From Reyranella massiliensis 521 (GTDB lineage Bacteria; Pseudomonadota; Alphaproteobacteria; Reyranellales; Reyranellaceae), in the NCBI GenBank assembly GCA_945862125.1, contig CAMAYC010000033.1, positions 1 to 42,909 on the forward strand: a stretch of DNA of 42,909 bases. The letters run 5' to 3'. Shown in pieces: positions 18,437 through 26,977 of the stretch. The notes below the pieces were generated by a model. That model did no database searches, was not told the DNA's origin, and saw only the letters and a program-made list of their open reading frames with translations. Every line of letters starts with the position of its first letter. Positions within the stretch are counted from its first letter, which is position 1. The translations under genes and the position numbers were made by a program.

Positions 18437-19444
18437 GTGCTCAAGCTCGGATACAAGGCGTCGGCCGAACAATTCGCGCCCGGCAAGCTGCTCGACTTCG
18501 GATGCCTGGCCGAGGCCGTGGGATTTGAGTCGGTGTTCGTCAGCGATCACTTCCAGCCGTGGAAGCACGTCGATGGTCATGCGCCGAACTCGCTCGTATG
18601 GCTGGGCGCGCTGGGCGCCCGCACCTCGCGGGTCGTGATGGGCACCAGCGTGCTCACGCCTACGTTCCGCTACCACCCCTCGATCGTGGCGCAGGCCTTT
18701 GGCACGCTGGGCTCGATGTTTCCGGGCCGCGTGATCCTGGGCATCGGCACCGGCGAGTCACTGAACGAGGTGCCGTCGACCGGCCAGCCGTGGCCGGAGT
18801 TCAAGGAGCGCTTTGCCCGCATGCGCGAGGCGGTGACGCTGATCCGCACGCTGTGGCGCGGTGAGCGCGTCAGCTTCGAGGGCGAATATTACAAGACCGA
18901 GAAGGCCACCATCTACGATCGGCCCGAGGTCGAGATTCCGATCTACGTGGCCGCCGCTGGCGCGCTGGTGGCGCGCTATGCAGGCCGTACCGGGGACGGC
19001 TTCATCTGCACCAGCGGCAAGAAGTGGGAACTCTACACCGACACGCTCCTGCCCAAGGTCGCCGAAGGAATCGCCGCCGCAGTCGAGCCCAAGAAGCAGC
19101 CCTATGACCAGATGATCGAGGTCAAGGTGTCGTTCGACACCGATGCCAAGCGCGCCCTCGAGGACACGCGCCACTGGGCGGCGCTGGCGCTGACGCCGGA
19201 AGAGAAAATGACGGTCGAGGACCCGGTCGAGATGCAACGCCTGGCCGATGCCCTGCCGCTGGAGCGCGCGGCGAGCCGCTGGATCGTGTCGAACGATCCC
19301 GACGAGCATGTCGAGAAGGTCGGCGCCTATGTGAAGCTGGGCTTTCAACATCTCGTGTTCCACGCGCCCGGTCCAGACCAGGAACGGTTCCTCAAACTCT
19401 ACGGCGAGCAGGTGCTGCCGCGATTGCGCAAGAAGTTCGGATGA
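18437..19444 (+). CDS. fgd: F420-dependent glucose-6-phosphate dehydrogenase
   Basis: Cytoplasmic LLM-fold enzyme that oxidises glucose-6-phosphate to 6-phosphogluconolactone and reduces F420 to F420H2. The 335 residues align along their whole length with mycobacterial FGD1 (336): [14 protein letters not shown] at the start, SDHFQPW (36-42), [28 protein letters not shown], and WIVSNDPDE near the end. From memory of FGD1, the catalytic His40, Trp44 and Glu109 correspond to His38, Trp42 and Glu107 here, and the phosphate-binding Lys198, Lys259 and Arg283 to Lys195, Lys257 and Arg281. Retention of the phosphate site distinguishes it from the generic LLM paralogues nearby. The start is GTG at 18437 with AGGAAAG eight bases before it. 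Its stop overlaps the cofE start by four bases. Hydroxylated-F420 sugar-phosphate variants of the family are an alternative. Confidence 0.92.
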   Translation: MLKLGYKASAEQFAPGKLLDFGCLAEAVGFESVFVSDHFQPWKHVDGHAPNSLVWLGALGARTSRVVMGTSVLTPTFRYHPSIVAQAFGTLGSMFPGRVILGIGTGESLNEVPSTGQPWPEFKERFARMREAVTLIRTLWRGERVSFEGEYYKTEKATIYDRPEVEIPIYVAAAGALVARYAGRTGDGFICTSGKKWELYTDTLLPKVAEGIAAAVEPKKQPYDQMIEVKVSFDTDAKRALEDTRHWAALALTPEEKMTVEDPVEMQRLADALPLERAASRWIVSNDPDEHVEKVGAYVKLGFQHLVFHAPGPDQERFLKLYGEQVLPRLRKKFG

Positions 19445-20214
19445 GTCGCACTGCCGCATTGGAGCTGCTGGCAGTCCCCGGCCTGCCGATGATCCAGCCG
19501 GGCGACGATCTGGCGAAACTCATCTCGGAGGGTCTCGCGCGCGGGAATATCGCGCCGCGCAAGGACGACGTGATCGTTGTCGCACAGAAGGTCGTCTCCA
19601 AGGCCGAAGGCCGCAGTGTCGACCTCGCCACGGTGAAGCCGTCGGCGCGCGCGGTCGAACTCGCCCAGGAAGTGCAGAAGGATCCGCGGCTGGTCGAACT
19701 GATCCTGTCGGAATCGGTGCGCGTGGTGCGATCCCGGCCCAATGTGCTGATCGTCGAGCACCGGCTGGGCTTCGTCATGGCCAATGCCGGCGTCGACCAG
19801 TCGAATGTCGGGCCGACCGATGGCGTCGAACGCGCACTCCTGCTGCCGCTCGATCCCGACGGCACAGCCGAGGCCCTGCGCAAGAAGCTCTCCACAAAGT
19901 TTGGCGTGCCGCTGGCCGTGGTCATCACCGACAGTTTTGGCCGCGCCTGGCGGCGCGGCACCGCAGGCGTGGCGATCGGCGCATCGGGCCTGCCCGCCCT
20001 GCTCGATCTGCGCGGCAATCCCGACCTGTTCGGCCGCACCCTGCAGGTCAGCATCTCGGGCTTTGCCGACGAAATCGCGGCGGCCGCCTCGCTGGTCATG
20101 GGCCAGGGCGACGAGGCGCAGCCGGTCGTGCTGGTCCGCGGCTTGACCTGGAATACCGCCAACAATCCGGCGTCGGAACTCGTGCGGCCGGCGGCCGAGG
20201 ACATGTTTCGGTGA
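19441..20214 (+). CDS. cofE: Coenzyme F420-0:L-glutamate ligase CofE
   Basis: Adds L-glutamates to F420-0 with GTP, the last step of F420 synthesis; 257 residues. It shows the CofE order: [16 protein letters not shown] at the start, [15 protein letters not shown] near residue 45, [15 protein letters not shown] near residue 110 and the metal-binding [13 protein letters not shown] near residue 160. The protein ends after the CofE domain and has no C-terminal nitroreductase-like FMN domain as in mycobacterial FbiB, so the dehydro-F420 reduction step, if needed, must be done by another protein. The ATG at 19441 overlaps the fgd stop (ATGA), and the cofD start overlaps its own stop. Confidence 0.93.
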   Translation: MSRTAALELLAVPGLPMIQPGDDLAKLISEGLARGNIAPRKDDVIVVAQKVVSKAEGRSVDLATVKPSARAVELAQEVQKDPRLVELILSESVRVVRSRPNVLIVEHRLGFVMANAGVDQSNVGPTDGVERALLLPLDPDGTAEALRKKLSTKFGVPLAVVITDSFGRAWRRGTAGVAIGASGLPALLDLRGNPDLFGRTLQVSISGFADEIAAAASLVMGQGDEAQPVVLVRGLTWNTANNPASELVRPAAEDMFR

Positions 20215-21143
20215 GCAAAGGCCTGGTGGTTGCACTGTCTGGCGGCGTTGGCGGAGCCAAGCTAGCGCTCGGCCTCAGCCGTGTGCTTGCCGCCGACGAG
20301 CTGCTGGTCGTGGCCAACACCGGCGACGATTTCGAGCATCTCGGCCTCAGCATCTGCCCCGACATAGACACGCTGACTTATGTATTGGCCGGCCTCGACA
20401 ATCCGGTCACCGGCTGGGGACGCCGCGACGAGACCTGGTCGTTCATGGAAACGATCTCTTCGCTCGGCGGCGAAGACTGGTTCCGCCTCGGCGATCGCGA
20501 CCTCGCGCTGCATGTCGAGCGCACCAAGCGGCTCGCCGCCGGCCAGAGCCTGTCGCAGATCACCGGCGACATCTGCCGACGGCTGGGCGTCGGCCCCAGG
20601 GTGCTGCCGATGAGCGACGACCGCGTGCGTACCCGCGTGCGGAGCGACGAGGGCTGGATCGACTTCCAGGATTATTTCGTGCGACAGCAGTGCCGGCCGG
20701 TCGTGCGGCAGCTCGCCTTCACCGGCGCGGCCGATGCCCGCCCGCAGACCGAGGTCATGGCGGCCTTGAACGGTGGCAACGTTCGCGCCGTGGTGATCTG
20801 CCCATCCAACCCCTTCATCAGCATCGAGCCGATCCTCTCCGTGCCTGGCTTGCGCGCCGCGATCGACAACTGCGGCGCCCCCGTGGTGGCGGTGTCGCCG
20901 ATCGTCGCGGGCCGCGCGGTCAAGGGTCCGACAGCCAAGATGATGCAGGAGCTCGGCCTGACGGTAAGCTCCGCCACCGTGGCCGGCCGCTACGGCGACC
21001 TGCTCGATGGCTACCTCGTCGATGCCGCCGATTCCGGAGATATCAAGACCAGGCTGCATGTCGCGCCCACGCTGATGACGACGCTCGAGGATCGCGAGGC
21101 GCTCGCCCGCACGGTGCTCGCCTTCGCCGACCAGCTCGCGTGA
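20211..21143 (+). CDS. cofD: CofD/FbiA phospho-lactyl (or phosphoenolpyruvyl) transferase
   Basis: Transfers the phospho-acid group from its guanylyl-activated form to FO, giving F420-0 (or dehydro-F420-0); 310 residues. The N-terminal LSGGVGGAKLALGL and VVANTGDDFEHLGLSICPDIDT segments are the CofD nucleotide and metal-binding hallmarks, and CPSNPFISIEPIL near residue 200 is also family-typical. The start is GTG at 20211, overlapping the cofE stop in GTGA, as the cofC start does with its own stop; the three genes are thus translationally coupled. Whether the donor is 2-phospholactate, phosphoenolpyruvate or 3-phosphoglycerate cannot be read from the sequence. Confidence 0.93.
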   Translation: MSKGLVVALSGGVGGAKLALGLSRVLAADELLVVANTGDDFEHLGLSICPDIDTLTYVLAGLDNPVTGWGRRDETWSFMETISSLGGEDWFRLGDRDLALHVERTKRLAAGQSLSQITGDICRRLGVGPRVLPMSDDRVRTRVRSDEGWIDFQDYFVRQQCRPVVRQLAFTGAADARPQTEVMAALNGGNVRAVVICPSNPFISIEPILSVPGLRAAIDNCGAPVVAVSPIVAGRAVKGPTAKMMQELGLTVSSATVAGRYGDLLDGYLVDAADSGDIKTRLHVAPTLMTTLEDREALARTVLAFADQLA

Positions 21144-21826
21144 GCGCCCCGGCCGATATCTGGGCCGTCATTCCCGTCAAGGAACTGGACGGCGCCAAGC
21201 AGCGGCTGGCGGGCCTGCTGTCGCCCGCCCAGCGCCGCGCCCTGATCGAAGTGATGGTGCGCGAAGTCCTCGACGCCGTGGCCGGCACGCGCGGACTGGC
21301 GGGCATCATGGTCGTGACGCTCGACCCCGTCATCACCACGCTCGCTACGCAGCTCGGCGCGCGCGTGGTGACCGACGGAGCCCGTGACGGACACACCGGC
21401 AGCGTCACCGCTGGCCTCCGCCTGCTCGCCCGCGAAGGTCGCGGTGGCATGATCACCCTGCCGGGCGACATTCCCGCTGCCACGTCAGCGGAGATCGACG
21501 CGGTTCTGGCGGCACATCTTCGTGCACCGTCGTTCACCATTTCGCCGGCGCACGACGATCTCGGCTCCAACGCCGTGATCTGTTCACCGCCCGATTCGGT
21601 GCCGCTGCGCTTCGGCGAGAACAGCTACTTCCCGCATCTCGAAGCGGCGCGGCGCTCAGGCATCGAACCGACGGTGATCCGCCAGCCCGGCATCGCCATG
21701 GACATCGATCATCCCGTCGATCTCGCGATGTTCCTGCGCCTGCCGCAATCGGCCGGCACCCGCACGCGGGCCTTCCTCGAGGAGGCCGGCATCCCGCGAT
21801 TGCTCGGCGAACGCGGGATTGCCTAG
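21140..21826 (+). CDS. cofC: CofC/FbiD guanylyltransferase for F420 synthesis
   Basis: Activates the phospho-acid precursor (2-phospholactate, PEP or 3-phosphoglycerate) with GTP; 228 residues. It is a small nucleotidyltransferase with IPVKELDGAKQRLAG at residues about 9-23, LPGDIPAATSAEID near residue 105, and DLGSNAVICSPPDSVPLRFGENSY near residue 140, the typical CofC arrangement. The start is GTG at 21140 in a GTGA overlap with cofD; the longer open frame back to 20690 lies inside cofD and is Arg-rich shadow. Its TAG stop shares the CTAG at 21823-21826 with the convergent fbiC stop. It completes the fgd-cofE-cofD-cofC operon. Confidence 0.92.
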   Translation: MSAPADIWAVIPVKELDGAKQRLAGLLSPAQRRALIEVMVREVLDAVAGTRGLAGIMVVTLDPVITTLATQLGARVVTDGARDGHTGSVTAGLRLLAREGRGGMITLPGDIPAATSAEIDAVLAAHLRAPSFTISPAHDDLGSNAVICSPPDSVPLRFGENSYFPHLEAARRSGIEPTVIRQPGIAMDIDHPVDLAMFLRLPQSAGTRTRAFLEEAGIPRLLGERGIA

Positions 21827-24162
21827 GCCGCAGCGACCCGTTTGCGGGGCGGTGTCAGGATAATGGGCGCGAGGTCGGCCGCCACCAGCGACGCCGCACG
21901 GCGCTCCTCCGGGACGGCACGATAGAGCGTGTCGCGCTGCTGCGGCTCGCGGCCGATCGAGCGGATCAGCGCTTCCATCGCCTCGGGCGGTAGTTCCTGC
22001 CCATGCTGCGTGCCGGCAGCCCGCGAGATGCTCTCGTTCATCAGGGTGCCACCGAGATCGTTGGCACCCGACTTGAGGCAGATCGCCGCCCCGGCCGGGC
22101 CCATCTTGACCCACGAGGTCTGGATGTTGGGGATCACCGGATGCAGCACCAGGCGCGCGACCGAATGCATGATCACCGCCTCGCGGAAGGTCGGCCCGCG
22201 GCGGGCGCGGCCCTGGCGGTACATCGGCGCTTCCATGTGCACGAACGGCAGCGGCACGAATTCGGTGAAGCCGCCGGTCTCGACCTGAAGGTCGCGCAGC
22301 GCCAGAAGATGCCTCGTCCAGGCCAGCGGCGTCTCGACATGGCCGTACATGATGGTCGAGGTCGTGCGCAGGCCGAGCTTGTGCGCGGCGCGCTGCACGT
22401 CGAGCCATTCGCCGGTATTGATCTTGTCCGGGCAGATGATGGCGCGGACCTCGTCATCGAGGATCTCGGCGGCCGTGCCCGGCAGCGTGCCCAATCCGGC
22501 CTGCTGCAGGCTGGCCAAGAAGGCAGAAATCGGCTGCTTCAGAGTTGCCGCGCCCTGCGTTACTTCGAGCGCCGAGAAGGCATGGATATGCATGCCGGGC
22601 GTGGCTTCCTTGATCGCCTTGCAGATCGCGACATAGGTCTCGCCCGTGTAATCGGGATGGATGCCGCCCTGCATGCAGACTTCGGTGGCGCCGCGCTCCC
22701 AGGCCTCGACCGCACGCCGCTTCACCTCGTCGAGCGCCAGATCGTAGGGCGCGCCGCGCAGGTCCTCGTGCGTGCGGCCCTTCGAAAAGGCGCAGAACTT
22801 GCAGCGGAAATAGCAGATGTTGGTGTAGTTGATGTTGCGGTTGACGACGTAGCGCACGACGTCGCCGCTGACCGCCTGCCGCAGCGCATTGGCCGCGCCT
22901 GTGACATACCGGTAGTCCACGTCGCGTGCCGCGAACAGGCGCACGATCTCCGGCGGATCGAGGCGCCGGCCCGAGGTGGCGCGATCGACGATGCGGCTGA
23001 GTTCGGGATCGACCTCCGTGACGAGGACACGCGGTGCCGGCGGCGGTGTCGTCTCACCGGGCGACCAGTTGTCGTCGCGCGCCAGGCCCTCGGCATCGCT
23101 CATGCGCCGCACCTGTGTCGCTACCTCGGGCTCCAGCCAGGTGTCGGCCGCGCGTGCATAGGCGGGATAAAGCGGCAGGCGGTTGACCAGCACCTTGCCC
23201 AGCTCGGCGCTGCGGCGCGCCAGTTCATCGATGGCGGGCCATGGCGCCTCGGGGTTCACATGGTCGGGCGTCACCGGAGAGATGCCGCCCCAGTCGTTCA
23301 ATCCGGCCGCGATCAGGCGCGGGTAAACGCCAGGCGACAGGTTGGGCGGCGCCTGGAGGTTCATGTCGGGCCCGAGGATCTTGCGGGCCATGGCGATGGT
23401 CCACAACAGGTCTTGCAGATCGGGCTCGTCGGCATCGGCCCATTTGGTGTCGGGCTTGGCGCGGAAATTCTGGACGATCACTTCCTGGATGTGGCCATGC
23501 GCAGCATGAAGGTCGCGGATGGCTTCGAGCGCCTGAAGGCGTTCCTCGCGCGTCTCGCCAATGCCGATCAGAATGCCGGTGGTGAATGGCACTTTCAGTT
23601 CGCCGGCGAGACGGATGGTCTCCAGACGAACCGCCGGATGCTTGTCGGGCGAGCCGTAGTGCACTCCGCCTTTCTCGCACAGCCGCTCGCTGGTCGATTC
23701 CAGCATGATGCCCTGGCTCGCCGTCACCGCACGCAGGCCCGCGATCTCCTCGCGGGTCATGACTCCGGGATTGGCGTGCGGCAGCAATCCGGTCTCGCGC
23801 AGCACGCGGCCGCACATTTCCGTCAGGTAGCCGATCGTGGTCTCGTGACCGAGCGCCGCCAGCGCCTCGCGCGCCGCGCTGTAGCGCAGCTCCGGTTTGT
23901 CGCCCAGGGTGAACAGCGCCTCGGTGCAACCCGCGGCCGCACCGGCGCGTGCAATGGCGAGGACCTGATCGGGCGAGAGGTAGGCCGGCTGGCCGGCGCG
24001 TGGCCTCTCGGCGAAAGTGCAGTAGTGGCAGACGTCGCGGCAGAGATGCGTGAGCGGAATGAAGACCTTGCGCGAATACGAGATCAGCCGGCCGTGGCCG
24101 CGATCGCGCAGCTCGCCCGCCTCGGCCATCAGTGCGGCCAACGAAACGCCCGTCTTCATCAT
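21823..24162 (-). CDS. fbiC: FO synthase, fused CofG-CofH (FbiC)
   Basis: Two-domain radical-SAM enzyme that makes the deazaflavin FO from tyrosine and 5-amino-6-ribitylaminouracil; about 779 residues, close to other bacterial FbiC proteins. The N-terminal CofG-like half holds a CxxxCxxC cluster (Cys41, 45, 48; LCRDVCHYC) and the C-terminal CofH-like half holds another (Cys450, 454, 457; ICYFRCKFC), each for a [4Fe-4S] cluster with SAM. MQGGIHPDYTGETY near residue 540 is also typical. The start is one of two adjacent ATGs at 24162 and 24159; the TTG at 24216 is unlikely. It is convergent with cofC, sharing its stop tetranucleotide, and divergent from the LLM gene at 24234 across 71 bases. Confidence 0.95.
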   Translation of the reverse strand: MMKTGVSLAALMAEAGELRDRGHGRLISYSRKVFIPLTHLCRDVCHYCTFAERPRAGQPAYLSPDQVLAIARAGAAAGCTEALFTLGDKPELRYSAAREALAALGHETTIGYLTEMCGRVLRETGLLPHANPGVMTREEIAGLRAVTASQGIMLESTSERLCEKGGVHYGSPDKHPAVRLETIRLAGELKVPFTTGILIGIGETREERLQALEAIRDLHAAHGHIQEVIVQNFRAKPDTKWADADEPDLQDLLWTIAMARKILGPDMNLQAPPNLSPGVYPRLIAAGLNDWGGISPVTPDHVNPEAPWPAIDELARRSAELGKVLVNRLPLYPAYARAADTWLEPEVATQVRRMSDAEGLARDDNWSPGETTPPPAPRVLVTEVDPELSRIVDRATSGRRLDPPEIVRLFAARDVDYRYVTGAANALRQAVSGDVVRYVVNRNINYTNICYFRCKFCAFSKGRTHEDLRGAPYDLALDEVKRRAVEAWERGATEVCMQGGIHPDYTGETYVAICKAIKEATPGMHIHAFSALEVTQGAATLKQPISAFLASLQQAGLGTLPGTAAEILDDEVRAIICPDKINTGEWLDVQRAAHKLGLRTTSTIMYGHVETPLAWTRHLLALRDLQVETGGFTEFVPLPFVHMEAPMYRQGRARRGPTFREAVIMHSVARLVLHPVIPNIQTSWVKMGPAGAAICLKSGANDLGGTLMNESISRAAGTQHGQELPPEAMEALIRSIGREPQQRDTLYRAVPEERRAASLVAADLAPIILTPPRKRVAAA

Positions 24163-24233
24163 GTCCAAAACATAGCGCCAATCCCGTCCCGCCGCATCGT
24201 GTAGTATGGCCGCCAAAATTGGGAGGTTTCACC

Positions 24234-25187
24234 ATGCTCATCGGCTTCAACGCGCCAACGGCCGGCCCGCTGGCGGCGGCCGACGATCTCTTTCGCCTGG
24301 TGACGGGCGGCGAGGCCCTGGGCTTCGACTACGCCACTTTCAGCGACCATGTCGTGATCCCGACCGACATCCAGGCAATATATCCCTACAGTTCGACGGG
24401 CGAATTTCCCGCCGGCGCCCGGGCCGAGCGCCACGAGCAGCTGATCGAGGTGGCCTTCGTCGCCGCCAAGACGACGAAGCTCAGGCTCATCACCTCGGTG
24501 ATGGTGGTGCCGCACCGGCCGGCCGTGCTGACGGCCAAGATGCTGTCGACCATCGACGTCCTGTCGGGCGGCCGCCTCACGGTCGGCATCGGCGCCGGCT
24601 GGCTGAAGGAGGAGTTCGAGGCGATCGACGCGCCCGACTTCGCCGCGCGCGGCAAGGTCACCGATGAATATATCGACGCCTTCATCGAGCTCTGGACCAA
24701 GGACGCTCCGCGCTTCAAGGGCGAGCACGTTTCCTTCGACAATATCGTCTTCGCCCACAAGCCGGTGCAGAAGCCCTATCCGCCGATCTGGGTCGGCGGC
24801 GAAAGCGGGCCGGCGCTGCGCCGCACCGCGCGCATCGGCGATGCCTGGTATCCGATCGGTACCAACCCGGCCAATCCGCTCGACAGCCTGGCGCGCTTCA
24901 AGACCCAGGTCGCGCGCCTGCGCAAGATGACCGCAGAGGCCGGCCGCGACCCCAAGTCCATGGGCCTTGCCTTCCGCTGCACGGCACTGGGCGAATCGGT
25001 GCCGCCCAAGGCCGGTGACGGCGAACGCCGCCTGTTTTCGGGCAAGCCGGCCGACATCGCCGCCGACATGCGGGCGCTGCGCGAGATCGGTGTCGGCAGT
25101 CTCGACTTCGGCTTCGGCGGCAACACCGTCGACGCAATGCTGGTCGAGATGGAGCAGTTCAAGAAGGAAGTGCTGTCGCTCCTCTAG
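24234..25187 (+). CDS. LLM class oxidoreductase, probable F420-dependent (Rv2161c-like)
   Basis: Luciferase-like enzyme of 317 residues transcribed alone, back to back with fbiC. It carries FSDHVVIPTDIQAIYPYSS (residues about 37-55), KLRLITSVMVVPHRPAVLTAKMLSTID and GGRLTVGIGAGWLKEEFEAID near residue 120, the pattern of the Rv2161c-type subfamily of presumed F420-dependent enzymes; PPIWVGGESGPALRRTARIGD follows near strand 6. The ATG at 24234 has GGGAGG before it; the open frame extends upstream into fbiC and was not used. Its TAG stop lies in a CTAG shared with the convergent LLM gene. Head-to-head placement with fbiC suggests joint regulation with F420 synthesis. Confidence 0.86.
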   Translation: MLIGFNAPTAGPLAAADDLFRLVTGGEALGFDYATFSDHVVIPTDIQAIYPYSSTGEFPAGARAERHEQLIEVAFVAAKTTKLRLITSVMVVPHRPAVLTAKMLSTIDVLSGGRLTVGIGAGWLKEEFEAIDAPDFAARGKVTDEYIDAFIELWTKDAPRFKGEHVSFDNIVFAHKPVQKPYPPIWVGGESGPALRRTARIGDAWYPIGTNPANPLDSLARFKTQVARLRKMTAEAGRDPKSMGLAFRCTALGESVPPKAGDGERRLFSGKPADIAADMRALREIGVGSLDFGFGGNTVDAMLVEMEQFKKEVLSLL

Positions 25188-26035
25188 GCGACGGTGCGCA
25201 GCAGCTTGGCCCAGCGGTCGAGCTCGGGCAGGATCTTGTCGGCCTTGGCCGAGTCGAGGCTCACCACGAGGCGCGAGACGCCGTCGTCGCGGTCACGCTT
25301 CAGCAGGTCCTCGTCCTCCTTGGCACCCCAGATGGTGACCGGCACCGAGGCGAGGTCGCGGCCGGCTTCCTTCGCCATTTCGCGGAACTTCGGCAGCATC
25401 GCGCTCACATCGGAATAGGTCTTGCGCACCCGGTGTGGCATCCAGCCGTCGCCGTAGCGCAGCGCGCGCCGGGCGCCGTAGGGAAAGGCGCCGCCGACGA
25501 TGATCGGCGGATGAGGCTTCTGCACCGGCTTGGGCCAACTCATCATCGGATCGAAGTTGACCAGCTCGCCGTGATACTCGGCCTTGGACTTGGTCCAGAT
25601 CTCCTTCATCGCCTCGATGCGTTCGCGCGCGAGCTTGTGGCGGGTTTCGAAGACGGTGCCATGGTTCTCCATCTCGTCGCTGTTCCAGCCGTTGCCGACG
25701 CCGAACAGGAAGCGGCCGTTGGATATCTGGTCGATCGAGGAGACCTGCTTGGACGTCTGGATGGGGTCGCGCTGGGCGATCAGGCAGATGCCGGTGCCGA
25801 CCTTTAGCATCTTCGTGACGGCCGCCGCCGCCGTCAGCGCCACGAACGGATCCATCGCATCATAGTATTTCTTCGGCAGGTCGCCGCCGCTCGGGAACGG
25901 CGACTTGCGCGACAGCGGAATGTGCGAGTGCTCGGGCGACCACAGCGAGTCGAAGCCGCGCTCTTCCAGGGCCGTGGCGAGTTCGCCCGGTGCCATGGAA
26001 TAGTCCGTGAAGAACATTGCCGCGCCGATATGCAT
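25184..26035 (-). CDS. LLM class oxidoreductase, probable F420-dependent
   Basis: Luciferase-like enzyme of 283 residues, last gene of the operon that starts with gnd. It has SPEHSHIPLSRKSPFPSGG near residue 35, KVGTGICLIAQRDPIQTSKQVSSID, and NGRFLFGVGNGWNSDEMENHG near residue 115. It is closely similar to the gene product at 26974-27819, sharing EHxHIPLSRKxPFPxGG, DEMENHG and SWPKPxQxPHPPI, so the two are paralogues separated by one different LLM gene. The ATG at 26035 lies nine bases after the previous stop with GGGGGAAGCC before it. Its stop shares a CTAG with the convergent gene. Substrate unknown. Confidence 0.85.
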   Translation of the reverse strand: MHIGAAMFFTDYSMAPGELATALEERGFDSLWSPEHSHIPLSRKSPFPSGGDLPKKYYDAMDPFVALTAAAAVTKMLKVGTGICLIAQRDPIQTSKQVSSIDQISNGRFLFGVGNGWNSDEMENHGTVFETRHKLARERIEAMKEIWTKSKAEYHGELVNFDPMMSWPKPVQKPHPPIIVGGAFPYGARRALRYGDGWMPHRVRKTYSDVSAMLPKFREMAKEAGRDLASVPVTIWGAKEDEDLLKRDRDDGVSRLVVSLDSAKADKILPELDRWAKLLRTVA

Positions 26036-26044
26036 GGCTTCCCC

Positions 26045-26977
26045 CTAGGCGGCCTTCGGCCACTTCGCACCAACCCGCGGCAGTACCTTCTCGATCAGCT
26101 GCCGTGTCTGGGCGAGCACGCTCGCCCCGTCGCCCACCGGCCTCAGAATGAACTTCTGGACGCCGACGGCGACGTACTCGGCGATTCTGTCGAGGATCGC
26201 CGCCTCATCGCCGATTGCAAAATAGCGCGCCGGGTCGCGGTTGGTGCGCTTGGCATAGGCCGCCATGGCGCCTGAAACGACGCCGTCGGTGGCCTTGCCG
26301 AAATAGAAAGGAAAGGCCGCACCATAGTGATCCTCGTCGATCGAGCGGCCGATCTCAGATGCTGCCTGCTTGATGGCGGCCACGACCCGGCCGGCCTCGG
26401 CGGGTCCCTCGGCCCCGCCCTGCCAGCCCGTGCCATAGCGCGCCGTTCGCCGGATCGCCGCCTCCGACGCGCCACCGATCCACATCGGCAGATCGGGCTG
26501 CACCGGCCGGGGCGAGATCGAGGCGCCCGAGAGCCGATAGTACTTGCCGGCGAAGTCGACGCTCTCCTCGCGCCACAGGCGGGCGATGATCTCCAGGCTT
26601 TCGTCGGTGCGACGGCCGCGCGTCTTGGTGTCGATGTCGAGCGCCTGCCATTCCGGACCGAGCGGGCTGCCGATGCCGAAGGCCGGCAGCAGGCGGCCCT
26701 CTGAAAGTACGTCAACGGTGGCGCATTGCTTGGCCAGCAACACCGGATCGCGCAGTGCCAGCGAGACCACGTTCATGCCGAAGCGCATCCGCCGCGTGCG
26801 GCCGGCGAGCGCTGCCATGGTCGTCATGCATTCGAGGATCGGCTGGCGGCTCACCAGCCGGTCGGTCTGCCACAGCGAATCGACGCCGCCCGCCTCGCAG
26901 AGATCGACCCAGCGCCAATAGTCGCCCGCCCCGGCAAACGGGAATTCCATCCGGCCGAGGCCGACAGCGACCTTCAT
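26045..26977 (-). CDS. LLM class oxidoreductase, probable F420-dependent
   Basis: Luciferase-like enzyme of 310 residues, third gene in the gnd operon. The DH motif position reads LWQTDRLVSRQP near residue 35; strand 3 is MRFGMNVVSLALRDPVLLAKQCATVD and the cofactor loop EGRLLPAFGIGSPLGPEWQALD near residue 100. DLPMWIGGASEAAIRRTARYG marks strand 6. It is less similar to its two neighbours than they are to each other. The ATG at 26977 overlaps the previous stop (ATGA), which sets the start against a much longer open frame running upstream. Substrate unknown. Confidence 0.83.
   Translation of the reverse strand: MKVAVGLGRMEFPFAGAGDYWRWVDLCEAGGVDSLWQTDRLVSRQPILECMTTMAALAGRTRRMRFGMNVVSLALRDPVLLAKQCATVDVLSEGRLLPAFGIGSPLGPEWQALDIDTKTRGRRTDESLEIIARLWREESVDFAGKYYRLSGASISPRPVQPDLPMWIGGASEAAIRRTARYGTGWQGGAEGPAEAGRVVAAIKQAASEIGRSIDEDHYGAAFPFYFGKATDGVVSGAMAAYAKRTNRDPARYFAIGDEAAILDRIAEYVAVGVQKFILRPVGDGASVLAQTRQLIEKVLPRVGAKWPKAA

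Noticed and set aside
22003..24204. Very long plus-strand open frame (733 codons) opposite fbiC
   Set aside because: It is antisense to a fully convincing radical-SAM fusion gene, is rich in Arg, His, Ala and Asp in the way of high-GC shadow frames, and has no recognisable motif.
24163..24233. TAGTAT at 24202-24207 as a -10 box for the LLM gene opposite fbiC
   Set aside because: The box matches 4 of 6 positions, but the sequence 17 bases upstream (CAATCC) does not resemble a -35 element.
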